Assembly: GCA_017577715.1 (NCBI GenBank)
Contig: PKRC01000007.1
Coordinates: 9,546-73,545, forward strand
Direction: 5' to 3'
Length of the DNA: 64,000 bases
Origin: Clostridia bacterium
Lineage (GTDB): Bacteria; Bacillota; Clostridia; Caldicoprobacterales; Caldicoprobacteraceae
In this document: positions 8,437 through 17,692 of the stretch, in pieces
Numbering within the stretch: position 1 is the stretch's first letter
Layout: every line of letters begins with the position of its first letter
Translations under genes and position numbers: made by a program
Notes under the pieces: generated by a model
What the model was told of the DNA's origin: nothing
Seen by the model: the letters and a program-made list of their open reading frames with translations, nothing else
The model's database searches: none

Positions 8437-10014
8437 ATGGACCATTTGCAGCAGCGGGCGGCTTACCTGGTGGAAAAGCTGTTGGCTTTTGCGCTGGCCA
8501 ATGATATGATATCCAGGTTTGATGTCACCTATACCAGGAACATGCTGTTGGACTTGCTTAAGATAGATGAGCCTTATCCGCAACCTCTAAACCTTGAAAA
8601 CCTGGAGGTACCAGAGACGGCCACGCCCATACTGGAAGAACTGCTGGACTATGCCGTTCAGCGGGGGCTTATACCCGAAAATACTCTTACCTATAGGGAC
8701 CTGTTTGACACGCGTATAATGGGCCTTCTGATGCCAAAACCGTCAGAGGTTATCGAGCGTTTCAACAGGGTAAAGGCCGAGAGAGGCGTAAAAGCCGCTA
8801 CCGATGATTTCTATAATCTTTGCCTGAAGTCAGATTATATACGCGTAAGCCGCATTGTCCGCAACATAAAGTGGCAGCATGAGAGCGAGTTTGGCCAACT
8901 GGAGATAACCATAAACCTTACAAAACCAGAGAAAGATCCCAGAGAAATAGCTGCCCTTAAAAATGCTCCGCAGGTCGGGTATCCAAAATGCTTGTTATGC
9001 CCCGAAAATGTGGGCTATGCCGGTCGAATCAACCATCCGGCACGACAGACCCTACGGGTATTGCCCATAAAGCTTAAGGGCGAGCAGTGGTATTTTCAAT
9101 ATTCGCCTTATGTGTATTATCACCAGCATTGCATTGTATTAAGCGAGCAGCATGTACCCATGAAAATTAGCCGGGAGACTTTTGAACGCCTTTTCGAATT
9201 TTTACAGTACTTTCCCCATTATTTCATTGGCTCCAATGCAGATCTTCCTATTGTGGGCGGTTCTATACTCAATCATGATCATTTCCAGGGCGGTTATTAT
9301 ACTTTTCCGATGGAAAGGGCCTCTATAGAATATTATCTCAAATCGCAGGAGTATCCCGATGTCGAAATAGGCGTGGTTCACTGGCCCATGTCGGTATTGA
9401 GGCTACGCCATCCAAAGCCGCAGGTGTTGGTAGAGTTGGCCGACAAGCTGCTTCAGATTTGGAGGAGCTACTCCGACCCGTCGGTCGACATTTTGGCGTT
9501 TTCTATAAATGAGAAAGGGGAGAGAGTACCCCATAACACCATTACCCCCATTGCAAGGCTGAGCAGCGACGGGCTGTATGAGCTTGATCTGGTGTTTAGG
9601 AATAACCGTACCAGCAAGCAGCATCCCATGGGCATATTCCATCCGCATCAGGAGCTTCACCATATAAAGAAAGAAAACATAGGTCTTATCGAGGTAATGG
9701 GGCTGTTTATACTTCCTGGCCGTCTGAAGGACGAGCTGGCGGCTATCTGCGATATACTGACCGGGAAAAAGCCTATGAGCGATGATATCAATCAGGAGTC
9801 CCATCCCCTCAACAAACACCTTCACTGGATTAAAGAGTTGACTGGCAAGTATGGTACCAATCTCGATGGTGAAACTGCTCAAAGAGTTATTAAAGAAGCA
9901 GTGGGGGAGAAGTGCCTGCAGGTATTGCATCACGCGGGGGTGTTTAAGGCTACCAAGGAGGGACGTCAGGCTTTTGACCGCTTCCTGGAGACGGCTGGGA
10001 TGAAAAGGTTATGA
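8437..10014 (+). CDS. galT: UDP-glucose--hexose-1-phosphate uridylyltransferase, Firmicutes type
   Basis: A 525-residue GalT of the long, family-2 type found in Firmicutes (the E. coli type is near 350). It exchanges UMP between UDP-glucose and galactose-1-phosphate in the Leloir pathway. Recognisable signatures are KCLLCPENVGYAGRINHPAR, YYHQHCIVLSEQHVPMK, and the catalytic histidine region ILNHDHFQGG (HxH). ATG 8437 follows AAAGGGG; an in-frame TTG 11 codons earlier lacks a ribosome site. It lies 255 bases upstream of galK, with the same orientation. Confidence 0.93.
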   Translation: MDHLQQRAAYLVEKLLAFALANDMISRFDVTYTRNMLLDLLKIDEPYPQPLNLENLEVPETATPILEELLDYAVQRGLIPENTLTYRDLFDTRIMGLLMPKPSEVIERFNRVKAERGVKAATDDFYNLCLKSDYIRVSRIVRNIKWQHESEFGQLEITINLTKPEKDPREIAALKNAPQVGYPKCLLCPENVGYAGRINHPARQTLRVLPIKLKGEQWYFQYSPYVYYHQHCIVLSEQHVPMKISRETFERLFEFLQYFPHYFIGSNADLPIVGGSILNHDHFQGGYYTFPMERASIEYYLKSQEYPDVEIGVVHWPMSVLRLRHPKPQVLVELADKLLQIWRSYSDPSVDILAFSINEKGERVPHNTITPIARLSSDGLYELDLVFRNNRTSKQHPMGIFHPHQELHHIKKENIGLIEVMGLFILPGRLKDELAAICDILTGKKPMSDDINQESHPLNKHLHWIKELTGKYGTNLDGETAQRVIKEAVGEKCLQVLHHAGVFKATKEGRQAFDRFLETAGMKRL

Positions 10015-10269
10015 GCGGCTTTATGGGCTATCCAGCGCTTTTAACTTGTATGAACATATTTTCTCAGGATGAACTGTCATAGGAATATATTAGTCCTAAA
10101 GCAATGGGCGAGTCTGCAGCTAAGCAGGTAGATAGCAATGAAGTGTGCCATATGGCAATGGGGTTTGTTGCATGTATGCCAGCTGGTATGTGCATAGCAT
10201 CATATCAGCAAGTGTCTTGTTCGGATAAAACGTTTTTAAGAAAGCGTTTTAAATGGGGAGGTAAAGGTC

Positions 10270-11580
10270 ATGATGACTTTGGAGTTGCTCAAGGAAAGGC
10301 TGAAGGCCGAAAAGGGCAGGGATTTACTAGCAAAGCTATATGGTCATTCTCCGGAGATCATCGAAAAGCAGATTGACAGGTATGTGCAAGCAGTGGAAAG
10401 CTATTACCGATTTTTCCCACAAGAGGAGTCCAAGGGTTTCTATATGTTCAGCACTCCTGGCCGAACAGAAATCGGCGGAAATCATACAGATCACAATGCA
10501 GGAAGGGTACTGGCAGCAGGCATCAGCCTCGACGCTATCGCAGTGGCAGCGCCATCATCGGATAATGTCATAAGGGTGTATTCCGAAGGATATCCACAGC
10601 CTTTTGTGGTAGAACTGGACAGCCTGGCTCCTAGGAAGGAGGAGGAGGGAACCACCTCGGCGCTTATAAGAGGCATTGCCAAACGCATGAGGGAACTGGG
10701 CTATAGAATCGGTGGCTTCAATGCTTATATTACCAGCGATGTGATGGGCGGTTCTGGGCTTAGCTCATCAGCATGTATTGAAGTGCTGCTGAGCAGCATC
10801 ATAAATTACCTGTACAATGATGGCAGAATAGACGAGATACTCCTAGCCAAGATAGGGCAATATGCCGAAAACGTATATTTCAACAAACCCTGCGGGCTGA
10901 TGGATCAAATTGCCTGTGCAGTAGGCGGATTTGTCACCATCGACTTTAAGGATTTTGATAATCCCATTGTACGAAAGATAAGCTTTGATTTTGCAGCCCA
11001 AAACTATTCGTTACTGGTCATCAATACGGGAGGCAGCCATGCTGATCTTACCGATGATTATGCCTCGGTGCCCCGTGAGATGAAGGCGGTAGCCAGCGCA
11101 CTGGGAAAGAAGGTTTGCAGGGAGATCACCATGGAAGATGTCATCCAAAATATCCCCAGGCTCAGAAAGCAGGTGGGGGACCGTGCCATACTCAGAGCCA
11201 TGCACTTTTTGGCCGAAGACCAGAGGGTGGTGCGACAGGTAGAGGCCTTGGAAAGAGGAGATTTTGATGAATTTTTGAGGCTGGTGAACGAATCTGGGGA
11301 TAGCTCATGGAAATGGCTTCAGAACTGCTATACCAATAAGGAGCCCCATGAACAGGGCATTACCCTGGCTTTGAGCGTAACCGAGAACTTCTTGAAGGGC
11401 AGCGGTAAAGGGGCATACAGGGTACACGGCGGTGGCTTTGCGGGTACCGTGTTGGTGTTCATGCCCAATGAATTGTTGGATGGATATGTTGAGCTTATGG
11501 AAAGCATCTTTGGGAAGGGTTCGGTAACCGTTTTGTCAATACGCCCTTATGGCACGCTGTGCATAAATTTAAGGATATAA
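10270..11580 (+). CDS. galK: Galactokinase
   Basis: A 436-residue GHMP-family kinase that phosphorylates galactose at C1 with ATP. Motif 1 is the galactokinase signature GRTEIGGNHTDHNAG (sugar binding), motif 2 is the ATP loop GGSGLSSSACIEV, and motif 3 near the C-terminus is RVHGGGFAGTVLVF. It is about 40 residues longer than typical bacterial GalK (near 390), mostly at the N-terminus, which carries an extra helical segment. GGGGAGG precedes the tandem ATGs at 10270/10273. With galT it makes the galactose-entry module; galE and galM are not in the window. Confidence 0.93.
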   Translation: MMTLELLKERLKAEKGRDLLAKLYGHSPEIIEKQIDRYVQAVESYYRFFPQEESKGFYMFSTPGRTEIGGNHTDHNAGRVLAAGISLDAIAVAAPSSDNVIRVYSEGYPQPFVVELDSLAPRKEEEGTTSALIRGIAKRMRELGYRIGGFNAYITSDVMGGSGLSSSACIEVLLSSIINYLYNDGRIDEILLAKIGQYAENVYFNKPCGLMDQIACAVGGFVTIDFKDFDNPIVRKISFDFAAQNYSLLVINTGGSHADLTDDYASVPREMKAVASALGKKVCREITMEDVIQNIPRLRKQVGDRAILRAMHFLAEDQRVVRQVEALERGDFDEFLRLVNESGDSSWKWLQNCYTNKEPHEQGITLALSVTENFLKGSGKGAYRVHGGGFAGTVLVFMPNELLDGYVELMESIFGKGSVTVLSIRPYGTLCINLRI

Positions 11581-11683
11581 AAGCAAATTAAAGCAATGGT
11601 GAGAATTATAGGGAAAAAACTATTTTTGATGGGAAGAATAGGTAATATTGAAACCTATTCTTCTATAATAAAACCTAACTGAC

Positions 11684-11714
11684 TTTGACTTACTTTGACT
11701 TTTATTTCTATAAT
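11684..11714 (+). promoter_or_regulatory. hsp20 promoter overlapped by a CtsR-type operator
   Basis: The promoter is TTGACT (11685-11690), 18-base spacer, TATAAT (11709-11714). Overlapping its -35 and spacer is a direct heptad repeat TTTGACT-TAC-TTTGACT at 11684-11700. On the minus strand this reads AGTCAAA-GTA-AGTCAAA, close to the known CtsR consensus RGTCAAANANRGTCAAA. CtsR repression of small heat-shock genes is known in lactic acid bacteria; here it is inferred. Confidence 0.7.
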
Positions 11715-11807
11715 AATAGCGGACGCTGAAGGAAATATAATAAATTGAGGAAGAAATTATAATAAATTAAGGTAAAACAAAAATACTTTAAGAAAGGAGT
11801 GTTGTCA

Positions 11808-12269
11808 ATGATGCGTGGTATTACCCCCTTCGGTAGGAGGCGTTCAGATTTGACGCCCAGCGAATGGATAAGAGACTTTTTCGGGAGAGATATTTTGGAT
11901 GAGTTATTTGATATGGGATTTTTAACGGGATTTGGCACGGGCATAAGCGGCATGCGCGCCGACGTCAAAGAAACCGATAAGGAATACATCGTCGAGGTTG
12001 AACTGCCGGGATTTGATAAGGAAGATATCGACGTCGAACTGTTTGACGATAGGTTGACCATCTCCGCAAGGCGCAAAGAAGCCGTTGAAGAGGAGAGAGC
12101 CAATTACATCCGCCGCGAGAGGAGATACGGCGAAATATCCCGTACCTTCTTATTGGAAGGCGTAAAGGAGGACGGCGTAAAGGCAGACTACAAGAACGGC
12201 ATCCTGAGAATTGTGCTCCCCAAAGCCGAGGAATATACACGGCGCGGCAGAAAGATCAACATCAACTGA
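11808..12269 (+). CDS. hsp20: Small heat shock protein (Hsp20/alpha-crystallin)
   Basis: A 153-residue ATP-independent holdase chaperone. The alpha-crystallin domain spans about 45-140: MRADVKETDKEYIVEVELPGF at its start, DDRLTISARR in the middle, and the A-x-x-x-G-I-L-like ADYKNGILRIVLPK motif near the end. A basic tail (RRGRKININ) carries the I-x-I oligomerisation motif. ATG 11808 is chosen because AAAGGAG lies 9 bases upstream; the GTG at 11799 is inside that ribosome site. Single gene between its own promoter and two terminators. Confidence 0.93.
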   Translation: MMRGITPFGRRRSDLTPSEWIRDFFGRDILDELFDMGFLTGFGTGISGMRADVKETDKEYIVEVELPGFDKEDIDVELFDDRLTISARRKEAVEEERANYIRRERRYGEISRTFLLEGVKEDGVKADYKNGILRIVLPKAEEYTRRGRKININ

Positions 12270-12282
12270 CGCTCAGCGCAAG

Positions 12283-12316
12283 GGGTTATGGCCACTATGG
12301 CTGTAACCCATTTTTT
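12283..12316 (+). terminator. hsp20 terminator
   Basis: GGGTTA-tg-GCCA-cta-TGGC-tg-TAACCC stem followed by six T, 14 bases after the stop. Confidence 0.85.
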
Positions 12317-12353
12317 ATAACCTTTCTATGGCTATTATTGCGATTTTTAGATT

Positions 12354-12393
12354 CAGCAATTGGCGGAGCCTTATTAAGGGCTGTTGCTTTTTT
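12354..12393 (+). terminator. Second terminator-like hairpin after hsp20
   Basis: Outer AGCAA/TTGCT with inner AGCCTT/AAGGGCT arms, followed by TTTTTT. It is weaker than the first and sits in the convergent gap before the lytic transglycosylase gene. Confidence 0.5.
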
Positions 12394-12428
12394 CTTGCAT
12401 CACGGCTTATCTATAAGGTTTTTATCCT

Positions 12429-13343
12429 TTAAGGGGTGAGCAGTTGGCGAATTTTCTTTATGTAATTCTGAGTTTCAGCAGGCAGCTTTGCAAACTGCTC
12501 GGGGTCGCTCAAGTCGGTAATATTACTTGACTCAACATTGGCTGGGCCCCAGTTATAAGCCGCCAGGGCCAGGTCCAGGTTTCCGTTGAAGCGCTTGAGC
12601 AACCCTTGCAGGTACCTTACTCCGCCATCGATGTTCTGTGCCGGATCAAAGGGGTTTGTTACCCCTAAGGATTGGGCGGTGGCTGGCATGAGCTGCATAA
12701 GGCCCATGGCGCCGGCTGGCGATACGGCATAGGGATTAAAATTGGACTCCACCTTGATGATGGCCTTGATGAGTTGGGGATTTATGCCATATCGGCTGGC
12801 TACCTCTTCTATGATGCCATCGAATTGGGTTTGAAAGCTTGGTTGGCTGGCTAGCGATTGCCAGGCATATGTCATCCACTGATATGGCTGCAACGCAATC
12901 AGCGGGCTTAAAGCATTTCCGGTGCCATTCCCATTTAACTGCTGTAAATATAACTGCATAAACGGTAACAGGTTATACGCCCACGTGGAATCGGTATCAG
13001 AGCTGAACAATGAAAATAACCCATCCGTAGCTAGCTGAGGCGACAGGGGAGCAAACAACCAGGAGCTATACAACTTTTGACTATTAAGCTGTTGAAGATG
13101 CACATCGATAGAAGCAGCACGGTTTTGGGCAGCGGTGGCCCGTGCCTTCACAGTGGAAATTTTTTCGTTGAGCTGCTCAGCTGGCTGTTCTCGGTCGCTG
13201 TTCCGGTCACCCTCAACTTGCCGTAATACCTCTTTAAAAGATGAAAAATTTTTCCTAAAGCCGGTTAAATTTACGCTGTAAGGCAGGCGGCTGTATATCT
13301 CTTCTAGCTTTTGCTCGAATATCTGGCGCACTATGTTTGACAA
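12429..13343 (-). CDS. SLT-type lytic transglycosylase
   Basis: A 304-residue protein with a Slt/MltE-like catalytic domain at about 185-300: YGINPQLIKAIIKVESNFNP contains the catalytic Glu (ES motif), then SPAGAMGLMQLMPATA (GLMQ motif) and LALAAYNWGPANV. It cleaves the MurNAc-GlcNAc bond of peptidoglycan. The first 180 residues are low in known motifs and partly Gln/Ser rich. No signal peptide is seen, as in several clostridial homologues. The start is TTG 13343, supported by GGAGTG 8 bases upstream. Monocistronic. Confidence 0.88.
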   Translation of the reverse strand: MSNIVRQIFEQKLEEIYSRLPYSVNLTGFRKNFSSFKEVLRQVEGDRNSDREQPAEQLNEKISTVKARATAAQNRAASIDVHLQQLNSQKLYSSWLFAPLSPQLATDGLFSLFSSDTDSTWAYNLLPFMQLYLQQLNGNGTGNALSPLIALQPYQWMTYAWQSLASQPSFQTQFDGIIEEVASRYGINPQLIKAIIKVESNFNPYAVSPAGAMGLMQLMPATAQSLGVTNPFDPAQNIDGGVRYLQGLLKRFNGNLDLALAAYNWGPANVESSNITDLSDPEQFAKLPAETQNYIKKIRQLLTP

Positions 13344-13647
13344 GGGATATCACTCCACTTTATCATTGCTTTATGCACATTTTACCATTGAATCAGGGGT
13401 TGCGCAAGTATGACGTTGGGCCTAATTGAGCTGTTCCAAGATGGCATTGCGGGTCCTTCTAAAGCGGCACAAGCTTCGCTTTATTTTTGAAGGATTCTTG
13501 ACGCTATGGCATAAAAAACCCTGATGGGGGTTACTCTACTTCAGAACGCACTTTTACTGGTATAGGCGAACATCAGTTTAAAATTGTGGTAAAATATAAA
13601 AAAGGACACTAAAATAAAGATGTCGATTTAAAGGGAAGGTGAATAAC

Positions 13648-14601
13648 ATGGAATCGAAATATTACGGCAATAAGGTGACCATAATTGGGGCTGGTTTTGT
13701 TGGCGCCACCACCGCTTATGCTTTGATGATGGGTGGAACAGCGTCCGAAATCGTACTGGTGGATGTAAATCAGAAGAAGCTGGAAGGCGAAGTGATGGAC
13801 CTCAATCACGGTATAGCTTTTGTTCCCCCTGTCAAGATACGCGCCGGTACGTATGAGGATTGTGCTGATTCCAATGTGGTTATCATAACCGCAGGGGTGG
13901 CTCAAAAGCCGGGCGAGACCCGCATTGATCTGCTCAAGAGAAACATAGAGGTCTTTCGCTCAGTAGTTCCTAATATTGTAAAATACAACAAGGACTGCAT
14001 TATACTGGTGGTCACCAATCCGGTGGATATATTGACTTACGTAACCCTTAAGATTTCAGGGCTTAATCCTTCTCAGGTTATGGGTTCTGGTACCGTGTTG
14101 GACAGCGCGCGTTTTAGATTCCTGCTGGGGCAGCACTGCCATGTGGCACCACAAAATGTTCACGCTTATATCATAGGCGAACACGGTGACAGCGAGGTGG
14201 CTGCCTGGAGTATCACCAATATAGCCGGAATGCCGATAGAGCAGTACTGCTTGAGGTGTGGACGGGCCTGCGAGAGCGATGAAAAAATGAGAATATTCGA
14301 AGAGGTGAAGAATGCGGCCTACAAGATAATCGAAGCCAAGGGCGCCACTTATTATGCGGTGGGCCTCGCTGTAAGGCGCATAGTCGAGGCCATACTGAGG
14401 GATGAGAACGTGGTATTGCCGGTGTCGTCGCTTATGGAGGGTTACTATGGAGTGGAAGATATATGCCTGAGCCTCCCCACGCTGGTCAACGCTAAGGGGG
14501 TCGCCCGGGTGTTGGCGCTTCCTCTAAGCCAGTCTGAAGAGGAAGGATTTAGAAGGTCAGCCCAGATTTTGAAAGGGTGGTTGAAAGAAACGGGGTTTTA
14601 A
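13648..14601 (+). CDS. ldh: L-lactate dehydrogenase
   Basis: A 317-residue NAD-dependent L-LDH that reduces pyruvate to lactate and reoxidises NADH in fermentation. It shows the Rossmann motif IIGAGFVGATTAY, the NAD-discriminating Asp (VLVDV), VVTNPVDILTYV, and the active-site His in GEHGDSEVAAWS (about 178). Malate dehydrogenases have Arg where LDH has Gln in the substrate loop; AQKPGETR here fits LDH. ATG 13648 is 8 bases after AAGGGAAGG; the GTG at 13639 lies in that site. trmL follows 12 bases downstream, probably co-transcribed. Confidence 0.92.
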   Translation: MESKYYGNKVTIIGAGFVGATTAYALMMGGTASEIVLVDVNQKKLEGEVMDLNHGIAFVPPVKIRAGTYEDCADSNVVIITAGVAQKPGETRIDLLKRNIEVFRSVVPNIVKYNKDCIILVVTNPVDILTYVTLKISGLNPSQVMGSGTVLDSARFRFLLGQHCHVAPQNVHAYIIGEHGDSEVAAWSITNIAGMPIEQYCLRCGRACESDEKMRIFEEVKNAAYKIIEAKGATYYAVGLAVRRIVEAILRDENVVLPVSSLMEGYYGVEDICLSLPTLVNAKGVARVLALPLSQSEEEGFRRSAQILKGWLKETGF

Positions 14602-14613
14602 AGGGGGGTTATC

Positions 14614-15117
14614 ATGCCTTTGCACGTTGTCTTGGTAGAACCAGAAATTCCTCAAAATACGGGAAACATAGCTCGTACCTGTGCCGCTACAGGCTGCATC
14701 CTTCATCTGGTGAGGCCGCTGGGGTTTTCCACTGAGGATAAATACCTCAAGAGGGCAGGGCTGGATTACTGGCACTTGGTGGAAATACACTATCACGATT
14801 CGGTTGACGAGATATTTAAGCAGTATCCACAAGGAGATTTTTATTTTTCCACCACCAAGGCGGCAAAGGATTACGCTTCTGTGCGGTATACCCCTGATAG
14901 CTTTATATTTTTTGGCAAGGAAACGGCCGGACTTCCTGAGGACTTGCTCAGGAGATATTATGACCGCTGCATACGGATCCCCATGAGGGTCGAGGCTAGA
15001 TCGCTGAACCTGTCCAACTCGGTGGCCATCATCGTGTATGAGGCTTTGAGGCAGCTGGGATTTCCGGGACTGGAGCTTAAAGGCAGGTTAAGGTCCCAAA
15101 CAAATGGTCAACCATAG
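14614..15117 (+). CDS. trmL: tRNA (cytidine(34)-2'-O)-methyltransferase
   Basis: A 167-residue SPOUT-class methyltransferase that 2'-O-methylates the wobble base of tRNA-Leu. Motifs are EPEIPQNTGNIARTCAATG (motif 1), FGKETAGLPEDLL (motif 2) and IPMRVEARSLNLSNSVAIIVYEALRQ (motif 3), which form the trefoil-knot SAM site. Length is normal. The ribosome site AAAGGGGGG lies just before ATG 14614. Confidence 0.92.
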   Translation: MPLHVVLVEPEIPQNTGNIARTCAATGCILHLVRPLGFSTEDKYLKRAGLDYWHLVEIHYHDSVDEIFKQYPQGDFYFSTTKAAKDYASVRYTPDSFIFFGKETAGLPEDLLRRYYDRCIRIPMRVEARSLNLSNSVAIIVYEALRQLGFPGLELKGRLRSQTNGQP

Positions 15118-15228
15118 ATTGGACCTATTTTGCGGTGGTGGATATAATAGCCTGAAACCTGAAATATACTGATATTGAGGTATGCTTGAAATAAGCAGCT
15201 ATGGCTGTCTTATTGGGGGGAATCTCAT

Positions 15229-16398
15229 GTGAGTCAGAGCTTTGGTTTTAATGCGGGGCGGATGGATAATGATGCTGATGGTACGGTGATACGTGAGGTG
15301 CTGAGGTGGTCTTCTGAGGAGCTTTATCGCCATATACAGCGAGAGATGGAGATAAATCCCTTAATTAAGATGCAGGAAGATTTCAAAGGGGAAGCAGGCG
15401 ATGCCTTCGGTACCAGATTTCCGGTGGACATGGATGAAAGGTTTCAGGAAGCCTGTGGTAATGACGATACCGACGATATGGCTAATGCGGATGCCGGGGA
15501 GCAGAGGCATCATAAATCCCATAATATGGCGTACAATGGGATTACTCTGCAAGAGCACCTTATGTCACAGCTCAAGGACATGGATATTTCCCCTAATGAT
15601 GAAAGGATTGCCGCCTTCATCATTGAAAATCTGGATGAAAATGGTTACCTACTGGTATCCAAACACGAAATAGCCGCAACGCTCAAGGTTGATAGGGACA
15701 GGGTTTCACGCATGCTTCGCCTGGTTCAGACCCTTGATCCTCCTGGAGTGGGAGCCAGGAGCCTCAAAGAATGCTTGCTGATACAGCTGTCTCAAATGGG
15801 CAAAGCTACGCCCCTCATAAGAGCTATAATACTCGAACATTTGAAGGACCTGATGCACAATCGGCTGGAAGTCATAAGTAAAAAGATAGGAATTCCTATT
15901 GATGAGGTTCAGCGTATAAGGAAGCTCATACGTTCTTTGGAGTCCAAACCGGGAAGATGGTTTGCTAGCCTGCGGGAAGGAAGATGTATCATTCCTGACG
16001 TTGTGGTAAAGCGCATAGGGGAAGAATACCATGTCTTTGTTCTGGAGCATGCTGCTCCTCGGCTGCGCATAAACAGGATGTATTTAAATCTATTACAAAA
16101 ACCCCATCTGGACAAGGAGGTTTCAGAATATATTGCAGGTAAGCTGGATTCTGCTATCACGCTCATTAAGGCTGTGGAGCAACGCAGGATGGCCCTCAAT
16201 AAGGTAGCCATGTCCATCGTTGCAAGGCAAAAGGAGTTTTTGGATGGTGGGCCCGGATATATTAAGCCGTTGACCGCACAAGCGGTGGCCGATGATTGTA
16301 ACATGCACGTCTGCATCATAAGTTTAGTTGTTCAGGGCAAATACGTTCAAACTCCCCACGGTATTTTTGAGTTGAGATGTTTTTTGATAAATTTTTAA
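15229..16398 (+). pseudogene. rpoN: Sigma-54 factor relic lacking the RpoN box
   Basis: A 389-residue protein alignable to the middle of RpoN. The C-terminal half of region I is recognisable (SSEELYRHIQREMEINPLI), but its usual Gln-rich start is replaced by MSQSFGFNAGRMDNDADGT. The core-binding region is intact (LQEHLMSQL, FIIENLDENGYL, TLDPPGVGARSLKECLLIQL). The DNA-binding part stops at GKYVQTPHGIFELRCFLINF, and the following 60 or so residues, which should carry the RpoN box ARRTVAKYRE, are absent. I find no RpoN box in any frame of the next 140 bases. The helix-turn-helix is also altered (HVCIISLVV where HESTVSRVV is usual). It could bind core polymerase but should not read -24/-12 promoters. 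In related genomes rpoN often precedes cggR, so this looks like a syntenic relic. Confidence 0.75.
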
Positions 16399-16416
16399 CT
16401 TTTTGTTGTGGTTGTA

Positions 16417-16445
16417 TTGAAATTCTTGGCTTTTTAATATAAAAT
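16417..16445 (+). promoter_or_regulatory. Promoter of the cggR-glycolytic operon
   Basis: TTGAAA, 17-base spacer, TAAAAT, about 100 bases upstream of cggR. Confidence 0.6.
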
Positions 16446-16498
16446 AAGAAGCGTAATCTAAAGATGGCTGACGATACGTCTATTTTTTATGGTAGGGG

Positions 16499-16533
16499 TG
16501 GGATGTTTTTTGCACGGTGGGATAATTTCTGTC
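16499..16533 (+). promoter_or_regulatory. Candidate CggR operator
   Basis: Two half-repeats, TGGGATGTTTTTTGCA and TGGGATAATTTCTGTC, start 19 bases apart between the promoter and cggR. In Bacillus subtilis the CggR operator is CGGGAC-N6-TGTC twice at a 20-base period, downstream of the promoter. Position and layout agree; sequence match is imperfect. Confidence 0.45.
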
Positions 16534-16546
16534 CAGGGTGGGGCCT

Positions 16547-17584
16547 ATGTCGCAGACCCACATGTTTCTTAAGAAAATAGTGCCAGAGTTAATAGAAGTA
16601 TATGAGAAGAGATATACTATATTGCGCAGCATATATAACTTTCAGCCGATAGGCCGGAGAACGTTAGCAGCGCGTTTGGGCATGGGTGAAAGGGTGGTCC
16701 GCAGCGAGACGGAATTTTTGAGAAATGCAGGCTTTCTCGAGATTGGCCCTTCGGGGATGAGGGTGACGCCGGAAGGCGAGGTGCTGCTTGAGGGGCTTAA
16801 AGATTTTACCCATCAACTCAAAGGGCTCAGCGAGCTGGAGGAGAAGCTGCGGAGTATACTAGGCTTGGAACGGGCCATAGTGGTTCCCGGGGATGTGGAT
16901 GAAGATGCCATGGTTTTAAAGGATATAGGCAAAGCTGCTGCAAGATTTTTGGAGAGCATCATTAAAAGGGGTAATATAATTGCTGTGACCGGCGGTTCCA
17001 CCGTAGGTGCAGTAGCCGATGCTCTTTCTCCTGTCAACGACAACACTGATATAGTCGTGTTGCCCGCCAGAGGGGGAATGGGTAGAAACGTCGAGCACCA
17101 GTCTAACGTGATAGCTTCCATATTTGCCAAGAAATTGGGAGGGCAATACAGGCTGCTTCACATACCAGACCAGCTGCGAGCCGAGTCGATGGAGACGCTC
17201 TTGAATGAACCGGACATAAAAAGCGTTATTGACAACCTTCAAAATGCCGATATACTTATTTATGGAATAGGCCGGGCTCAGGATATGATGCAAAGGAGGA
17301 ACTTCACGCTCGAGCAGCAGCGGGAGCTGGAGAGGCGTGGCGCTGTAGCCGAGGCATTTGGGTATTTTTTCAACGCAAAGGGCGAAATAGTCTATGCTTG
17401 CAATTCCATTTGGCTGAAAATGGATAACTTAAGGCGCATCCCCAAGGTTATAGCCGTGGCAGGCGGAAGGCAAAAGGCACAGGCCATAATGGCTGCCTTT
17501 AAACACTGGAAAAGGGGTATCCTTGTGACCGATGAGGGTGCAGCGCGCGAAATGATACGCCTGGCCGAAATTGATGACAATTGA
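16547..17584 (+). CDS. cggR: Central glycolytic genes regulator (SorC family)
   Basis: A 345-residue repressor that, in B. subtilis, is released from the gapA operon by fructose-1,6-bisphosphate. The N-terminal winged HTH (about 30-85: RYTILRSIYNFQPIGRRTLAARL, RVVRSETEFLRNAGFL) differs from other SorC members and is typical of CggR. The sugar-phosphate-binding domain (about 100-340) has VTGGSTVGAVAD and VVLPARGGMG. ATG 16547 is chosen, with GTG 16538 as the alternative. It heads gap-pgk-tpi-gpmI-eno, as in bacilli. Confidence 0.92.
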   Translation: MSQTHMFLKKIVPELIEVYEKRYTILRSIYNFQPIGRRTLAARLGMGERVVRSETEFLRNAGFLEIGPSGMRVTPEGEVLLEGLKDFTHQLKGLSELEEKLRSILGLERAIVVPGDVDEDAMVLKDIGKAAARFLESIIKRGNIIAVTGGSTVGAVADALSPVNDNTDIVVLPARGGMGRNVEHQSNVIASIFAKKLGGQYRLLHIPDQLRAESMETLLNEPDIKSVIDNLQNADILIYGIGRAQDMMQRRNFTLEQQRELERRGAVAEAFGYFFNAKGEIVYACNSIWLKMDNLRRIPKVIAVAGGRQKAQAIMAAFKHWKRGILVTDEGAAREMIRLAEIDDN

Positions 17585-17638
17585 GCGTTTAAGGTTGTAA
17601 TGTATATGTGATATATTATTAGAGCATTATGTATAGAT

Positions 17639-17654
17639 CCCATGGTTTCATGGG
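17639..17654 (+). repeat. Small hairpin before gap
   Basis: CCCATG-gttt-CATGGG stem-loop, 39 bases before the gap start and without a T-run. In B. subtilis the cggR-gapA transcript is processed near this point and a 5' stem-loop stabilises gapA mRNA; this hairpin may do the same. Confidence 0.4.
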
Positions 17655-17692
17655 TTTATAATAAAAAATTTAAAACGAGGAGGAATGTACAT

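Noticed and set aside
10104..10376. 90-codon open frame between galT and galK
   Set aside because: No ribosome site, repeated Met/Cys content without family resemblance, and it overlaps the well-supported galK start.
13560..13647. Rex operator before ldh
   Set aside because: TTGTGGTAAAAT resembles one half-site only; the second half of the palindrome is missing.
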